Source of the DNA: Flaviaesturariibacter aridisoli
GTDB taxonomy: Bacteria > Bacteroidota > Bacteroidia > Chitinophagales > Chitinophagaceae
Assembly (NCBI RefSeq): GCF_004343705.1
Contig: NZ_SKFH01000010.1
Span: 1 to 64,000, forward strand
Reading direction: 5' to 3'
DNA length: 64,000 nt
The notes below the pieces were generated by a model. It saw only the letters and a list, made by a program, of their open reading frames with translations, was not told the origin of the DNA and made no database searches. Positions 42,373 through 50,051 of this stretch are shown here, piece after piece. Position 1 is the first letter of the stretch, and every line of letters begins with the position of its first letter. A program made the translations under genes and the position numbers.

Positions 42373-43584
42373 TTATTGAATCGTAAAGCGACCCGAGGCG
42401 TTGGAGCCGGGGGTAACGCGCTGCGCCAGGTTCAACCGGATCGTGTAGGTGCCCGTGGTAGCGGGTGCCTTGAAGTTCGAGTCGTACGTATTCGGCGTCG
42501 TATTGTCTTTGTAGCCAAACTCACCGCCGGCGGAGATGCCCGCAACGGTGTTGTCTTTCAGGGCATACTTCTGGTCCCAGCTGCCGGCGATGGGCAGGAT
42601 GAGGAACTCCTGGCCGCCCTGGAGGGTGGTGGTCAGGGTATACTCCGACGAGTTGATGCGGGTGAAGGTCTGCGTGGCCGGGGGCGTGCTGGAGTTAGCC
42701 CAGCCATCGCCGGTGGCGGCGCCCGTTACGTAAAAGTTGGGGGTAAGCATGCCCGTCCACGGGGTGATCGTATAACGGCCGGTCTGGAAGTCGAGCTCGA
42801 TGCGGTAGTAGCCGGTCGTTGCGGGTGCCTTGAAGTTGGCGTCGTAGGTGTTCGGCGTGGAGGGGTCCTTGTAGCCGAAGGTACCCGAGGAGGCTACGCC
42901 GGCCACGGTGTTGTCGGCCAGGGCGTACTTCTTGTTCCAGTTGCCCGACTCCGGCAGGATGAGGAACTCCTGGCCACCGGTGAGCAGGAAGATACCGGCC
43001 CAGGTGGTGCCATCGAGCTTCGAGAACTTCTGCTTCACGGGTGCGGGGTTGGCGTTAGCCCAGCCGTCGCCGGTGGCGGCGCCGGTGATCACGAGGCTGT
43101 CGGAAGCCGGAACGACCACGCGCGGCGGCGTGCGGTAGGGCGTCATCCGGATCGGGATCACGTTGGAAACGAGGCGCTCATTGTTGTTGTTGTACGAAGA
43201 GACGACGCGCGTCTCCAGGCTCACGGGCACGTTGAAGGCCCAGCCGCGGCTGAGCATCCAGGTGTTGAGGTCCTTGGCGGTGAAGTCGGCGGCGTTGCCG
43301 TTGATCACCTCGCGGCTCAGCGGGCTCGAGAAGTTCTTGCCTACCGAGTCGATCTCCACCACGTACTTGGTGGCCATGTTCACGGAGTAGTTGGGGTTGG
43401 TCCAGCGCAGCGACAGCACGGTGCGGAGCGAGTCGACGGCCTGGGGGGCCAGTACGACCGTGTTGGATTCCAGTTTCGGAGCGTTGCCGTTGGCCGCGGT
43501 GTCCACCACGTCCTTCTTGTCGCAGGCCGTCAGCAGCAGCGAGGCCAGCGCGAGCACGCCGAAGAATTTTGAGAACAGTTTCAT
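42373..43584 (-). CDS. SusF/SusE-like starch-binding lipoprotein
   Basis: 403 residues. Lipoprotein signal with LLTACDKK (Cys at about 21). An N-terminal SusE-type domain (about 35-160, WTNPNYSVNMATKYVVEIDSVGKNF) precedes two tandem carbohydrate-binding modules (about 165-275 and 285-400). Each begins ITGAATGDGWAN/VTGAATGDGWAN and contains GGQEFLILP and the NKKYAL/DQKYAL aromatic patch that grips starch in SusE/SusF. It is surface-exposed and keeps maltodextrins near SusC/D. Last gene of the operon. Confidence 0.88.
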   Translation of the reverse strand: MKLFSKFFGVLALASLLLTACDKKDVVDTAANGNAPKLESNTVVLAPQAVDSLRTVLSLRWTNPNYSVNMATKYVVEIDSVGKNFSSPLSREVINGNAADFTAKDLNTWMLSRGWAFNVPVSLETRVVSSYNNNNERLVSNVIPIRMTPYRTPPRVVVPASDSLVITGAATGDGWANANPAPVKQKFSKLDGTTWAGIFLLTGGQEFLILPESGNWNKKYALADNTVAGVASSGTFGYKDPSTPNTYDANFKAPATTGYYRIELDFQTGRYTITPWTGMLTPNFYVTGAATGDGWANSSTPPATQTFTRINSSEYTLTTTLQGGQEFLILPIAGSWDQKYALKDNTVAGISAGGEFGYKDNTTPNTYDSNFKAPATTGTYTIRLNLAQRVTPGSNASGRFTIQ

Positions 43585-43605
43585 AGCAATGTTTTGATTA
43601 GTGTG

Positions 43606-44445
43606 TTAAGCAGGGGTTACGGTGTAAGTACCGAGCTTGAAGTCAACGGTGATCTTGTAGTTGCGGGTGTCGTTCGGAGCCTTGAGGTCATTGCCACCGC
43701 GCTTGAATTCGTCGCCGTTGACGTTGTTGGCGTTGCCGCCGCCGGTGTAGCCGTACTTGTCACCCCAATCGCCGTACTGCGGCACGAGGAGGAAAGATTG
43801 GCCGCCGTTGAGCCGAACCGTCAGTTCATACTTGGTGGGCGACAGGCGGGTGAACTCCTGGGCAGCTACGGGGGCGTCGCCGCCACCCATCCAGCTGGCC
43901 GGGGTGGCCGAGCCGGTGATCCACAGGCGACCCGTTGTCGGGGGCGCTACTTTGGGAGGAATGTCGTAGGGCGTCACCTTGAAGGTCATCGTGTTCGACG
44001 ACAGTTGGGCGGCGTTGTTGCCCATGTACGCGGTAAGGCGCACCTGGATCGTGTGCTGGATGCTGTCTTTCAGCTGCAGGCCCGTGTACAGGAGGTCGTT
44101 GAATTCTTCCTGCGTAAAGGATTTGCTGACGCCGTTGGTCACGGTCACCGTGCGTTTGCGCGGGTTGGTGAAGTTGGCTCCCAGTGTATCGACCTCCATA
44201 CGGTAGGTCACCCCCTGCGAGGAGGCGCCCGTGTTGAAGCGGTAGTTGGGGTTCGTCCAGTTGAACGTGATGGCGTTGTTGCCGCGTACGTAGTAGTCCA
44301 GCGGGATCTGCGCGTTGTTGGCAACGGAGGCCGTCAGGGCCGGCGCCGTGCCTTCTTCGAGCACCGTCTGCGTTTCCTGCTTTTTGCAGGCCGTCAGACC
44401 CAGCACGAGGGCCGCGAAGGCGAGGTACAAAGATTTGAGTTTCAT
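43606..44445 (-). CDS. SusE-like starch-binding lipoprotein
   Basis: 279 residues, lipobox LGLTACKK. SusE N-terminal domain (about 35-160, WTNPNYRFN, VTYRMEVDTLGANFTNP) followed by one carbohydrate-binding module (about 170-279) with LWITGSATPASWMGGGD, GGQSFLLVPQYGDWGDKYGY. It is shorter than the next gene because it has only one binding module. Spacing of 21 bases to the SusF-like gene, so the two are co-transcribed. Confidence 0.88.
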   Translation of the reverse strand: MKLKSLYLAFAALVLGLTACKKQETQTVLEEGTAPALTASVANNAQIPLDYYVRGNNAITFNWTNPNYRFNTGASSQGVTYRMEVDTLGANFTNPRKRTVTVTNGVSKSFTQEEFNDLLYTGLQLKDSIQHTIQVRLTAYMGNNAAQLSSNTMTFKVTPYDIPPKVAPPTTGRLWITGSATPASWMGGGDAPVAAQEFTRLSPTKYELTVRLNGGQSFLLVPQYGDWGDKYGYTGGGNANNVNGDEFKRGGNDLKAPNDTRNYKITVDFKLGTYTVTPA

Positions 44446-44472
44446 ATAAACGAAATTAATTATTTATGGGAA

Positions 44473-46071
44473 TTAATAGCCGGTATTCTGCGACAGGTTC
44501 GGGTTCGCCGTGCGGGCCTGCTGCGGGATCGGGAACAGGTTGTACTTACTGTCTACCGAGGTACCCGACTGCGAGCCGCCTTTCCACTGCCACAGGTAGG
44601 TGCCGGTGGTCAGCAGGTTGTAGCGCACGAGGTCGGTGCGGCGATGACCTTCCCAGTACAGCTCGCGGGCGCGCTCGTCGAGGAGGGCGCTGAGGGAGGG
44701 GAAGCCGGTGAAGTTGTTCGACGCGTTGCCGAAGGCGCGCTCACGGAGCTGGTTGAGGTAACCGAGGGCCGTGGTCTGGTCGCCGCCGGTGCCGCCGCGG
44801 GCTACGGCCTCCGCATAAATGAGGTACATCTCGGCCAGGCGGAACACGGGGAAGTCGTTGTCGACGAAGTTGCGGGCCTGCGCGTCCGAAACAGGAGCGC
44901 CGTCGGAGCGGATGTTGCGCCACTTCTTCGGCTGCACACCCTGCATGAACTGGCCTACGTCGTTGATATCGGGGTTCGACAGGTTGGCGAACAGGGCGCG
45001 CTTGTCGGAAGCACCGGTCGGGTCGGGAAACAGGTTCACGAGCTGGCGGGTAACGCGGTAGCCATACCAGCCGCCGGCAACGCCGTATTCAGCCGAGGCA
45101 TTGTCGCCGCTGGGGGCGTGGATGAGGAACGAGGTGTTGCCGTAGTTCTGGGTGCGGGCACCGTCGCAGTTGATCGTATAGATGAACTCGCTCTTCGCCT
45201 TGTCGTTGTCGGCCAGGAACATACCGGGGTAGCTGGGATACAGCGTGTAGCCGGCGTCGATGACTTTCTTGGAGTAGGTGATGGCGTCGGTGTAGCGGGC
45301 CGTGCCGGTGTACACCTGGGCGTTGAGGTACATACGGGCAAGGAGGGCCCAGGCGGCGGCGCGGTCTACGCGGCCGTACTCGGCGCTCTTGGCGGCAGCC
45401 ATGTCGTTCTGGATGGCCAGCAGCTCGTTCTCCACAAACGTGAAGAGGGCGGTGCGGCTGATCTCGGCGGGCAGCTGCGAGCCGCCGACCACGAAGTCTT
45501 CGGTAATGAAGGTCGACTTGCCGAACAGGTCTACCATGCACCAGTAGTTGAAGGCGCGGAGGAAGCGCACTTCGGCGCGGTTGCGGCGGATCTCGTCGGC
45601 GTCGGCACCGGAGATGCCGCGGCCGGACAGCTTGGCGTCGGACGACTCACGCAGGAACTCGTTGGCGAGGGCCACGTTGTAGATGAGGCGCGAATACAGC
45701 CCGTAGAGGAAGGGGTCGTTGGTGGTGAAGCGCAGACCGTGGAAGTCCTTGATGGTCTGGTCGTCCCACGACACGATGGCCTCATCGGTGGGCAGCTCCT
45801 GTGCGTTAAAGAAGCCGCGGATAAAGGGCGACTGGGAGCCTTCGTCGAGACCCTGGATGTCGGAGGAGCCGGCAGGACCGGAGTTGCCCGACAGGGCCAT
45901 GGCGCCGTACACTTTGGCCAGCACCTGCTTGTAGCCGGCGGCGGTGGAATACACCTGCTCCTGGGTGAATTCGTTCTCAGGGAACAGGTCGAGCTTCTTG
46001 GCGCAGGAGCCCAGCAGCAGCACGGCGCTCATTCCGAGGAACAGCTTATTTTTTAGGGAGAACATTTTCAT
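44473..46071 (-). CDS. SusD/RagB-family outer-membrane lipoprotein
   Basis: 532 residues; lipobox LLLGSCAKK. Caps the SusC transporter and binds oligosaccharides. SusD hallmarks: FPENEFTQEQVYSTAAGYKQVLAKVYGAM, RFLRAFNYWCMVDLFGKSTFITED, TPR-like helices and the C-terminal FRLAEMYLIYAEAVARGG with LNQLRERAFG and RELYWEGHRRTDLVRY. An alternative ATG two codons downstream is possible. Lies between SusC and SusE with 20-27 base gaps. Confidence 0.95.
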   Translation of the reverse strand: MKMFSLKNKLFLGMSAVLLLGSCAKKLDLFPENEFTQEQVYSTAAGYKQVLAKVYGAMALSGNSGPAGSSDIQGLDEGSQSPFIRGFFNAQELPTDEAIVSWDDQTIKDFHGLRFTTNDPFLYGLYSRLIYNVALANEFLRESSDAKLSGRGISGADADEIRRNRAEVRFLRAFNYWCMVDLFGKSTFITEDFVVGGSQLPAEISRTALFTFVENELLAIQNDMAAAKSAEYGRVDRAAAWALLARMYLNAQVYTGTARYTDAITYSKKVIDAGYTLYPSYPGMFLADNDKAKSEFIYTINCDGARTQNYGNTSFLIHAPSGDNASAEYGVAGGWYGYRVTRQLVNLFPDPTGASDKRALFANLSNPDINDVGQFMQGVQPKKWRNIRSDGAPVSDAQARNFVDNDFPVFRLAEMYLIYAEAVARGGTGGDQTTALGYLNQLRERAFGNASNNFTGFPSLSALLDERARELYWEGHRRTDLVRYNLLTTGTYLWQWKGGSQSGTSVDSKYNLFPIPQQARTANPNLSQNTGY

Positions 46072-46091
46072 GGTTTTACTCAGTTTTCAGA

Positions 46092-49000
46092 TTAGAAGTC
46101 CAGGTTAAAGCCGAGCGAGTAGATACGCGGACGGGGGTAGATGTTGGCGTCGATGTTCGAGTTGCCCGACAGCTCCGGATCCAGGCCGGTGTAGTTCGTA
46201 ATGATCGCCACGTTCTGGATGCTGGCGTTCACACGCAGCGTCGTGCGCTTGCTGATCACATTGCCCAGGTCGTAACCGAGGTTGATGTTGTCTATACGAA
46301 GGAAAGAGCCATTCTGGATGTAGTAATCCGACAGGAACTGGTTGTTCGAGTTGTTCTGGAAGCCCGTCTGGAGGAACGAGGGCGATGCGTTGCCCACGAT
46401 ACCGATGGGGTTCTTCAGGCTGGCGAGTACGGAGCCGGCGGCATACTGGTTGTAGATGTAGTTGCCGATCTGGCCGTGCGCTGCTGCGCCGAGGAAGAAC
46501 TTCTTGTAGTTGAACTGGGTAGAAAAGCCCAGGAGGAAGTCGGCATCCGGCTTCTTGAACAGGCGGCGGTCGTTGTCGTTGACCACACCATCGCGGTTCA
46601 GGTCTTCGAACACGCCTTCGAGGGCGCGGCCGTCCTTGTCGTATACTTGCTTATACACATAGAAAGCATAGGGCGCTTCGTCCACACGCTGCTTGCCCAC
46701 GAAGTTGCCGGTAGCGATACCGATGCCGCTTACATCGATGCCCTTGAAGTTGGGATCGGGGAAGTCCTGCAGCGAGGTGATGCGGCGCTTCTGCCAGGTG
46801 GCGTTGACGTTGAAGTCCCAGCTGAAGTTGCTGGTGCGCACCGGCGTGGAGTTGATCGCCAGCTCCAGGCCTTCACCCTTCATCGAGGCCACGTTCTTCG
46901 TGATCACGTTGCGGAAGTTGGCACCCGGGGCCACGGGAACGTCCAGCAGCAGGTCGGTGGTTTTGCGACGATAATAATCGAGGGTACCCGACAGGCGGTT
47001 GTTGAGGAAGGCGAAGTCGAGGCCGATGTTGAAGGTGCTCGTGCGCTCCCACTTGATGTTCTGGTTGTAGCCTTCGGGGCGGAACATCGTATAATAGGTG
47101 TTGCCGAGCTGGTACTGGGCGCTGGTATTCGAGGCCGTATAGCGCACGAGGTACGAGTAGAGGTCATTGATCGCCTGCTGGCCGGTAACACCGTAGCCGG
47201 CACGCAGCTTCAGGTCGCTGATGGCGCGGGTGTTGCCGAAGAACTCCTGCTTCAGGCGCCAGGCTGCGGAAACGGCGGGGAAGTAATCCACGCGGCCACC
47301 GGGCGACAGCTTCGAAGAAGCGTCACGACGCACCGAACCCGAGATCAGGTACTTGTCCATGATGTTGAAGTTCACGCGGCCCAGCCAGGACTCCAGCCGG
47401 TAGAAGTTATTGAAGCGCACGTTCTGCGGCAGCGGGGTCGAGTTGGGGATCGTATCGCCGGCAGCCGGGTTGGCGGCTACAGCGATCGGGCGATAGCTGA
47501 ACGAAGGGAAGTTGTAGATCTTGTATACGTTGTCCTGGTAGCTGTGCAGGAGCAGGGCGTCCACCTTCGTGTTGATCGACTTGATGTCCTTGGCGTAGAA
47601 CAGCGACAGGTCGAGCAGCTTGTTGGCGTAGCCGCCTTTGTACTCGGAGCGGCTGCCGCCGTAGGCGAAGTTGGCGAAGGCAAAGGAGTCCACGTTGTTG
47701 TGGCCGGTGCCCTGGCTGAAGTCACCACCGACGTTGGCAAGGAGGTGCAGGTCGGGGAACCAGTGCAGCTTGTAGTCTACCTGCACGTTGCCGATAAAGC
47801 GGTTCACCGTCGACACGTTGTCGCGCAGGTCGATCATCGACACCGGGTTGGCCGGGGCCAGCGACTTGGGTTCGACACCCAGCGGCGAAGTCGTGCTGTT
47901 TTGCAGGAACTGGTAGTAGCCGGCGAGGCTGTTCTTGGCGCCCGTGGCGTATACCGGCTGCGTGGGATCGAAATAGGCTGCGGTACCGATCGCATCCTGG
48001 TCGGAGAAGTCGTTCTTCATGTTGGCAAACTTGGCGTTCACCGTTACGGCCAGGTGGTCGTCGAGGAATCTGGGCGACAGGTTAACGGCCGCCGTAATGC
48101 GATCGAACTTGTTCTTTTTCAGCACGCCGTCCTGGTGGGTATAGCCGCCCGAAATGCGGAAGGGCAGCCACTTTACCTGGCCGGAGGCGCTGATGTTGTT
48201 GTCGGAAGCGAAGGCCTTGCGGTAGATCTCGTCCTGCCAGTTGGTGTTGGCGGTGCCCAGCAGCTTGTACCAGGTGGAGTCGCCCGTCTGGCCGGCGTTC
48301 TGGCCGATGATGGAGCGGATCTGGTCGCCCGTCAGCACGGGCGCGAACTTGCGGATCTCGCTGAGTGAGGCGGTGGTGTTGAAGTTGAACTTCACTTTGC
48401 CGCGGGTACCTTTTTTCGTAACGATGATGATCACACCGTTGGAGGCGCGCGAGCCGTAGAGGGCGGTAGCGGCAGCGTCCTTCAGAACCGACATCGACTC
48501 GATGTCGTTGGGGTTGATGCTGCCCAGCAGGTTGCCGGTGCCGGCAACGGAGTTGCCTTCTACCGGTACACCGTCGATCACCACCAGCGGGTCGTTGGAG
48601 GCATTGAGCGACGCGCCGCCGCGGATGCGGATGCGCGAGCCGCCGCCGGCCTGGCCGCCGCCGTTGGTCATTTGCACACCGGCCACTTTACCCTGGATAA
48701 GCTGTTCGGCCGAGGGCTGGAAGCCTTTCTGGAAATCCTTGGCCGTCACCTGGGTCACCGAAGCCGTGAGGTCGCTGCGGCGGCGGGTGCCGTAAGCCAC
48801 CACCACTACTTCGTTCAGGCTTTGTCCGGAGGTTTGCAGCGAGCTGTTGATGCTGCTGCGGCCGTTAATGTTTTCTTCGCGGGTGCCGTAGCCCACCGAG
48901 CTGAACACCAGTGTACGTCCGTTTGCCGGCACGTTAATGGTGAACTGACCGTTGTCGTTCGTGGACGTTGCTGTAGCGGTGCCTTTGACGGTAACCGTCA

Positions 49001-49130
49001 CACCGGCCAAACCGGCACCGTTCGCATCAGTGATGCGGCCGGTGACCTGCGTTTGCGCCATCGACACTACGGTCAGCAGCACGAAAAACAGCGGCATTGC
49101 GATCTTTTGGAGCAATTTTCTGCAGTTCAT
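46092..49130 (-). CDS. SusC/RagA-family TonB-dependent outer-membrane transporter
   Basis: 1012 residues from ATG 49130; a TTG two codons upstream is also in frame. Signal peptide (to about VSMAQ), an N-terminal carboxypeptidase-regulatory-like domain (about 30-110, VTGRITDANGAGLAGVTVTVKGT), the TonB box and SusC hallmark (LNEVVVVAYGTRRRSDLTASVTQV), plug domain (RIRGGASLNASNDPLVVIDGVPV, ALYGSRASNGVIIVTKKG-like) and a 22-strand barrel. It imports maltodextrins bound by SusD. Confidence 0.96.
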   Translation of the reverse strand: MNCRKLLQKIAMPLFFVLLTVVSMAQTQVTGRITDANGAGLAGVTVTVKGTATATSTNDNGQFTINVPANGRTLVFSSVGYGTREENINGRSSINSSLQTSGQSLNEVVVVAYGTRRRSDLTASVTQVTAKDFQKGFQPSAEQLIQGKVAGVQMTNGGGQAGGGSRIRIRGGASLNASNDPLVVIDGVPVEGNSVAGTGNLLGSINPNDIESMSVLKDAAATALYGSRASNGVIIIVTKKGTRGKVKFNFNTTASLSEIRKFAPVLTGDQIRSIIGQNAGQTGDSTWYKLLGTANTNWQDEIYRKAFASDNNISASGQVKWLPFRISGGYTHQDGVLKKNKFDRITAAVNLSPRFLDDHLAVTVNAKFANMKNDFSDQDAIGTAAYFDPTQPVYATGAKNSLAGYYQFLQNSTTSPLGVEPKSLAPANPVSMIDLRDNVSTVNRFIGNVQVDYKLHWFPDLHLLANVGGDFSQGTGHNNVDSFAFANFAYGGSRSEYKGGYANKLLDLSLFYAKDIKSINTKVDALLLHSYQDNVYKIYNFPSFSYRPIAVAANPAAGDTIPNSTPLPQNVRFNNFYRLESWLGRVNFNIMDKYLISGSVRRDASSKLSPGGRVDYFPAVSAAWRLKQEFFGNTRAISDLKLRAGYGVTGQQAINDLYSYLVRYTASNTSAQYQLGNTYYTMFRPEGYNQNIKWERTSTFNIGLDFAFLNNRLSGTLDYYRRKTTDLLLDVPVAPGANFRNVITKNVASMKGEGLELAINSTPVRTSNFSWDFNVNATWQKRRITSLQDFPDPNFKGIDVSGIGIATGNFVGKQRVDEAPYAFYVYKQVYDKDGRALEGVFEDLNRDGVVNDNDRRLFKKPDADFLLGFSTQFNYKKFFLGAAAHGQIGNYIYNQYAAGSVLASLKNPIGIVGNASPSFLQTGFQNNSNNQFLSDYYIQNGSFLRIDNINLGYDLGNVISKRTTLRVNASIQNVAIITNYTGLDPELSGNSNIDANIYPRPRIYSLGFNLDF

Positions 49131-49204
49131 AAGCAAGAGAATAATTAATAATTAAAACGTTGTAGCAAGCCTGTCGGAAAGTTCTTTATTGCAATCGTTC
49201 GGAG

Positions 49205-49231
49205 CAGTCAATGTGTATTGAACACACAATT
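49205..49231. promoter_or_regulatory. Inverted repeat upstream of susC
   Basis: AATGTGT-ATTGA-ACACA-type dyad about 75-100 bases before the susC start. A loosely similar sequence lies upstream of the amylase gene (TGTGTT followed by TACATAATG). Possible site for the adjacent NUDIX-type regulator; weak evidence. Confidence 0.3.
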
Positions 49232-49313
49232 TTAAATCTTCTACAATTATTAACGAAATTTTTTCGCCAAAATACCCATTCGCCGGCAAAATTCCGCTTT
49301 GGCCGGTGCCGCC

Positions 49314-50048
49314 CTACACCACCATTTTGTGCATCCGCTGCTTGTCGCTCATACGATACTCGCGGCGAAGCTGGGTACGGAGCTTATACAGCTTGCCCGG
49401 GCGGTGCGGCACGTCTTCCTCCATCTCGTTAAGATCCACCAGCCAGTTCTTGAGCGTGATCCGCTTGCGGAAGTTGCGCCGGTCCAGGTCCACGCCCAGG
49501 ATGGCTTCGTAAAGGTCCTGGAGCTGGCGGAGCGAAAACTTCTCCTGCAGCAGATTAAACACGATGGGTTCTTCCATCACCTGCTGGCGGAGGCGCTCCA
49601 GGCAGGTGTCGAGAATGAGCTTGTGGTCGAAGGCGAGGTTCTTCAGGTCGTTGATCGGGTGCCAGTGTACATCGTGCTCCGTGATCTGGAGGGCATGGTG
49701 GCACACGTCGATCAGGGAATAATAGGCGGTGGTCACAACGCGGCCCGAGGGGTGGCGGTTGAGGCTGCCGAAGGTGTGCACCTGCTCGAGGTATACATCC
49801 TTGAGGCCGGTGCGGTCGCTCAGCACCCGGTAGGGCGCTTCGTCGAGGTCCTCGTTGGGACGCACCAGGTCGCCGAGCAGCGAGTAGAGGCCCTGGAACT
49901 CGGCGAGGTCCGACTTCTGCACCAGCACTTTCAGCTGTTTGTCCTCGTACCCGAAAATGACACAGTCCACCGACAACGCGATATTGAAGTACTCAATATG
50001 CGTGGCCTTTTCAATTTCTGCGGTCTTTAAAAGCAATCGTTTAGCCAT
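49314..50048 (-). CDS. NUDIX-domain transcriptional regulator (NrtR/AraR-like)
   Basis: 244 residues. N-terminal NUDIX fold (about 20-150) with an eroded box: LLGDLVRPNEDLDEAPYRVLSDRTGL keeps the glycines and the Arg, but the metal-binding glutamates of RExxEE are replaced, so hydrolysis is unlikely. C-terminal winged helix (about 160-244, LLQEKFSLRQLQDLYEAILGVDLDRRNFRKRI). Such proteins in Bacteroidota regulate sugar utilisation. It lies three bases downstream of the amylase gene and just upstream of susC, so it probably controls this locus in response to a sugar. Confidence 0.85.
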   Translation of the reverse strand: MAKRLLLKTAEIEKATHIEYFNIALSVDCVIFGYEDKQLKVLVQKSDLAEFQGLYSLLGDLVRPNEDLDEAPYRVLSDRTGLKDVYLEQVHTFGSLNRHPSGRVVTTAYYSLIDVCHHALQITEHDVHWHPINDLKNLAFDHKLILDTCLERLRQQVMEEPIVFNLLQEKFSLRQLQDLYEAILGVDLDRRNFRKRITLKNWLVDLNEMEEDVPHRPGKLYKLRTQLRREYRMSDKQRMHKMVV

Positions 50049-50051
50049 GGC

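Noticed and set aside
43594-46056. An 820-codon open frame antisense to the SusE/SusD genes
   Set aside because: It is a shadow of GC-rich coding sequence on the other strand. It has no domain or signal peptide, while the opposite strand encodes clear SusD and SusE.
46476-48368. A 630-codon open frame antisense to susC
   Set aside because: Valine/glycine-rich composition typical of an antisense shadow. The minus strand carries an intact SusC.
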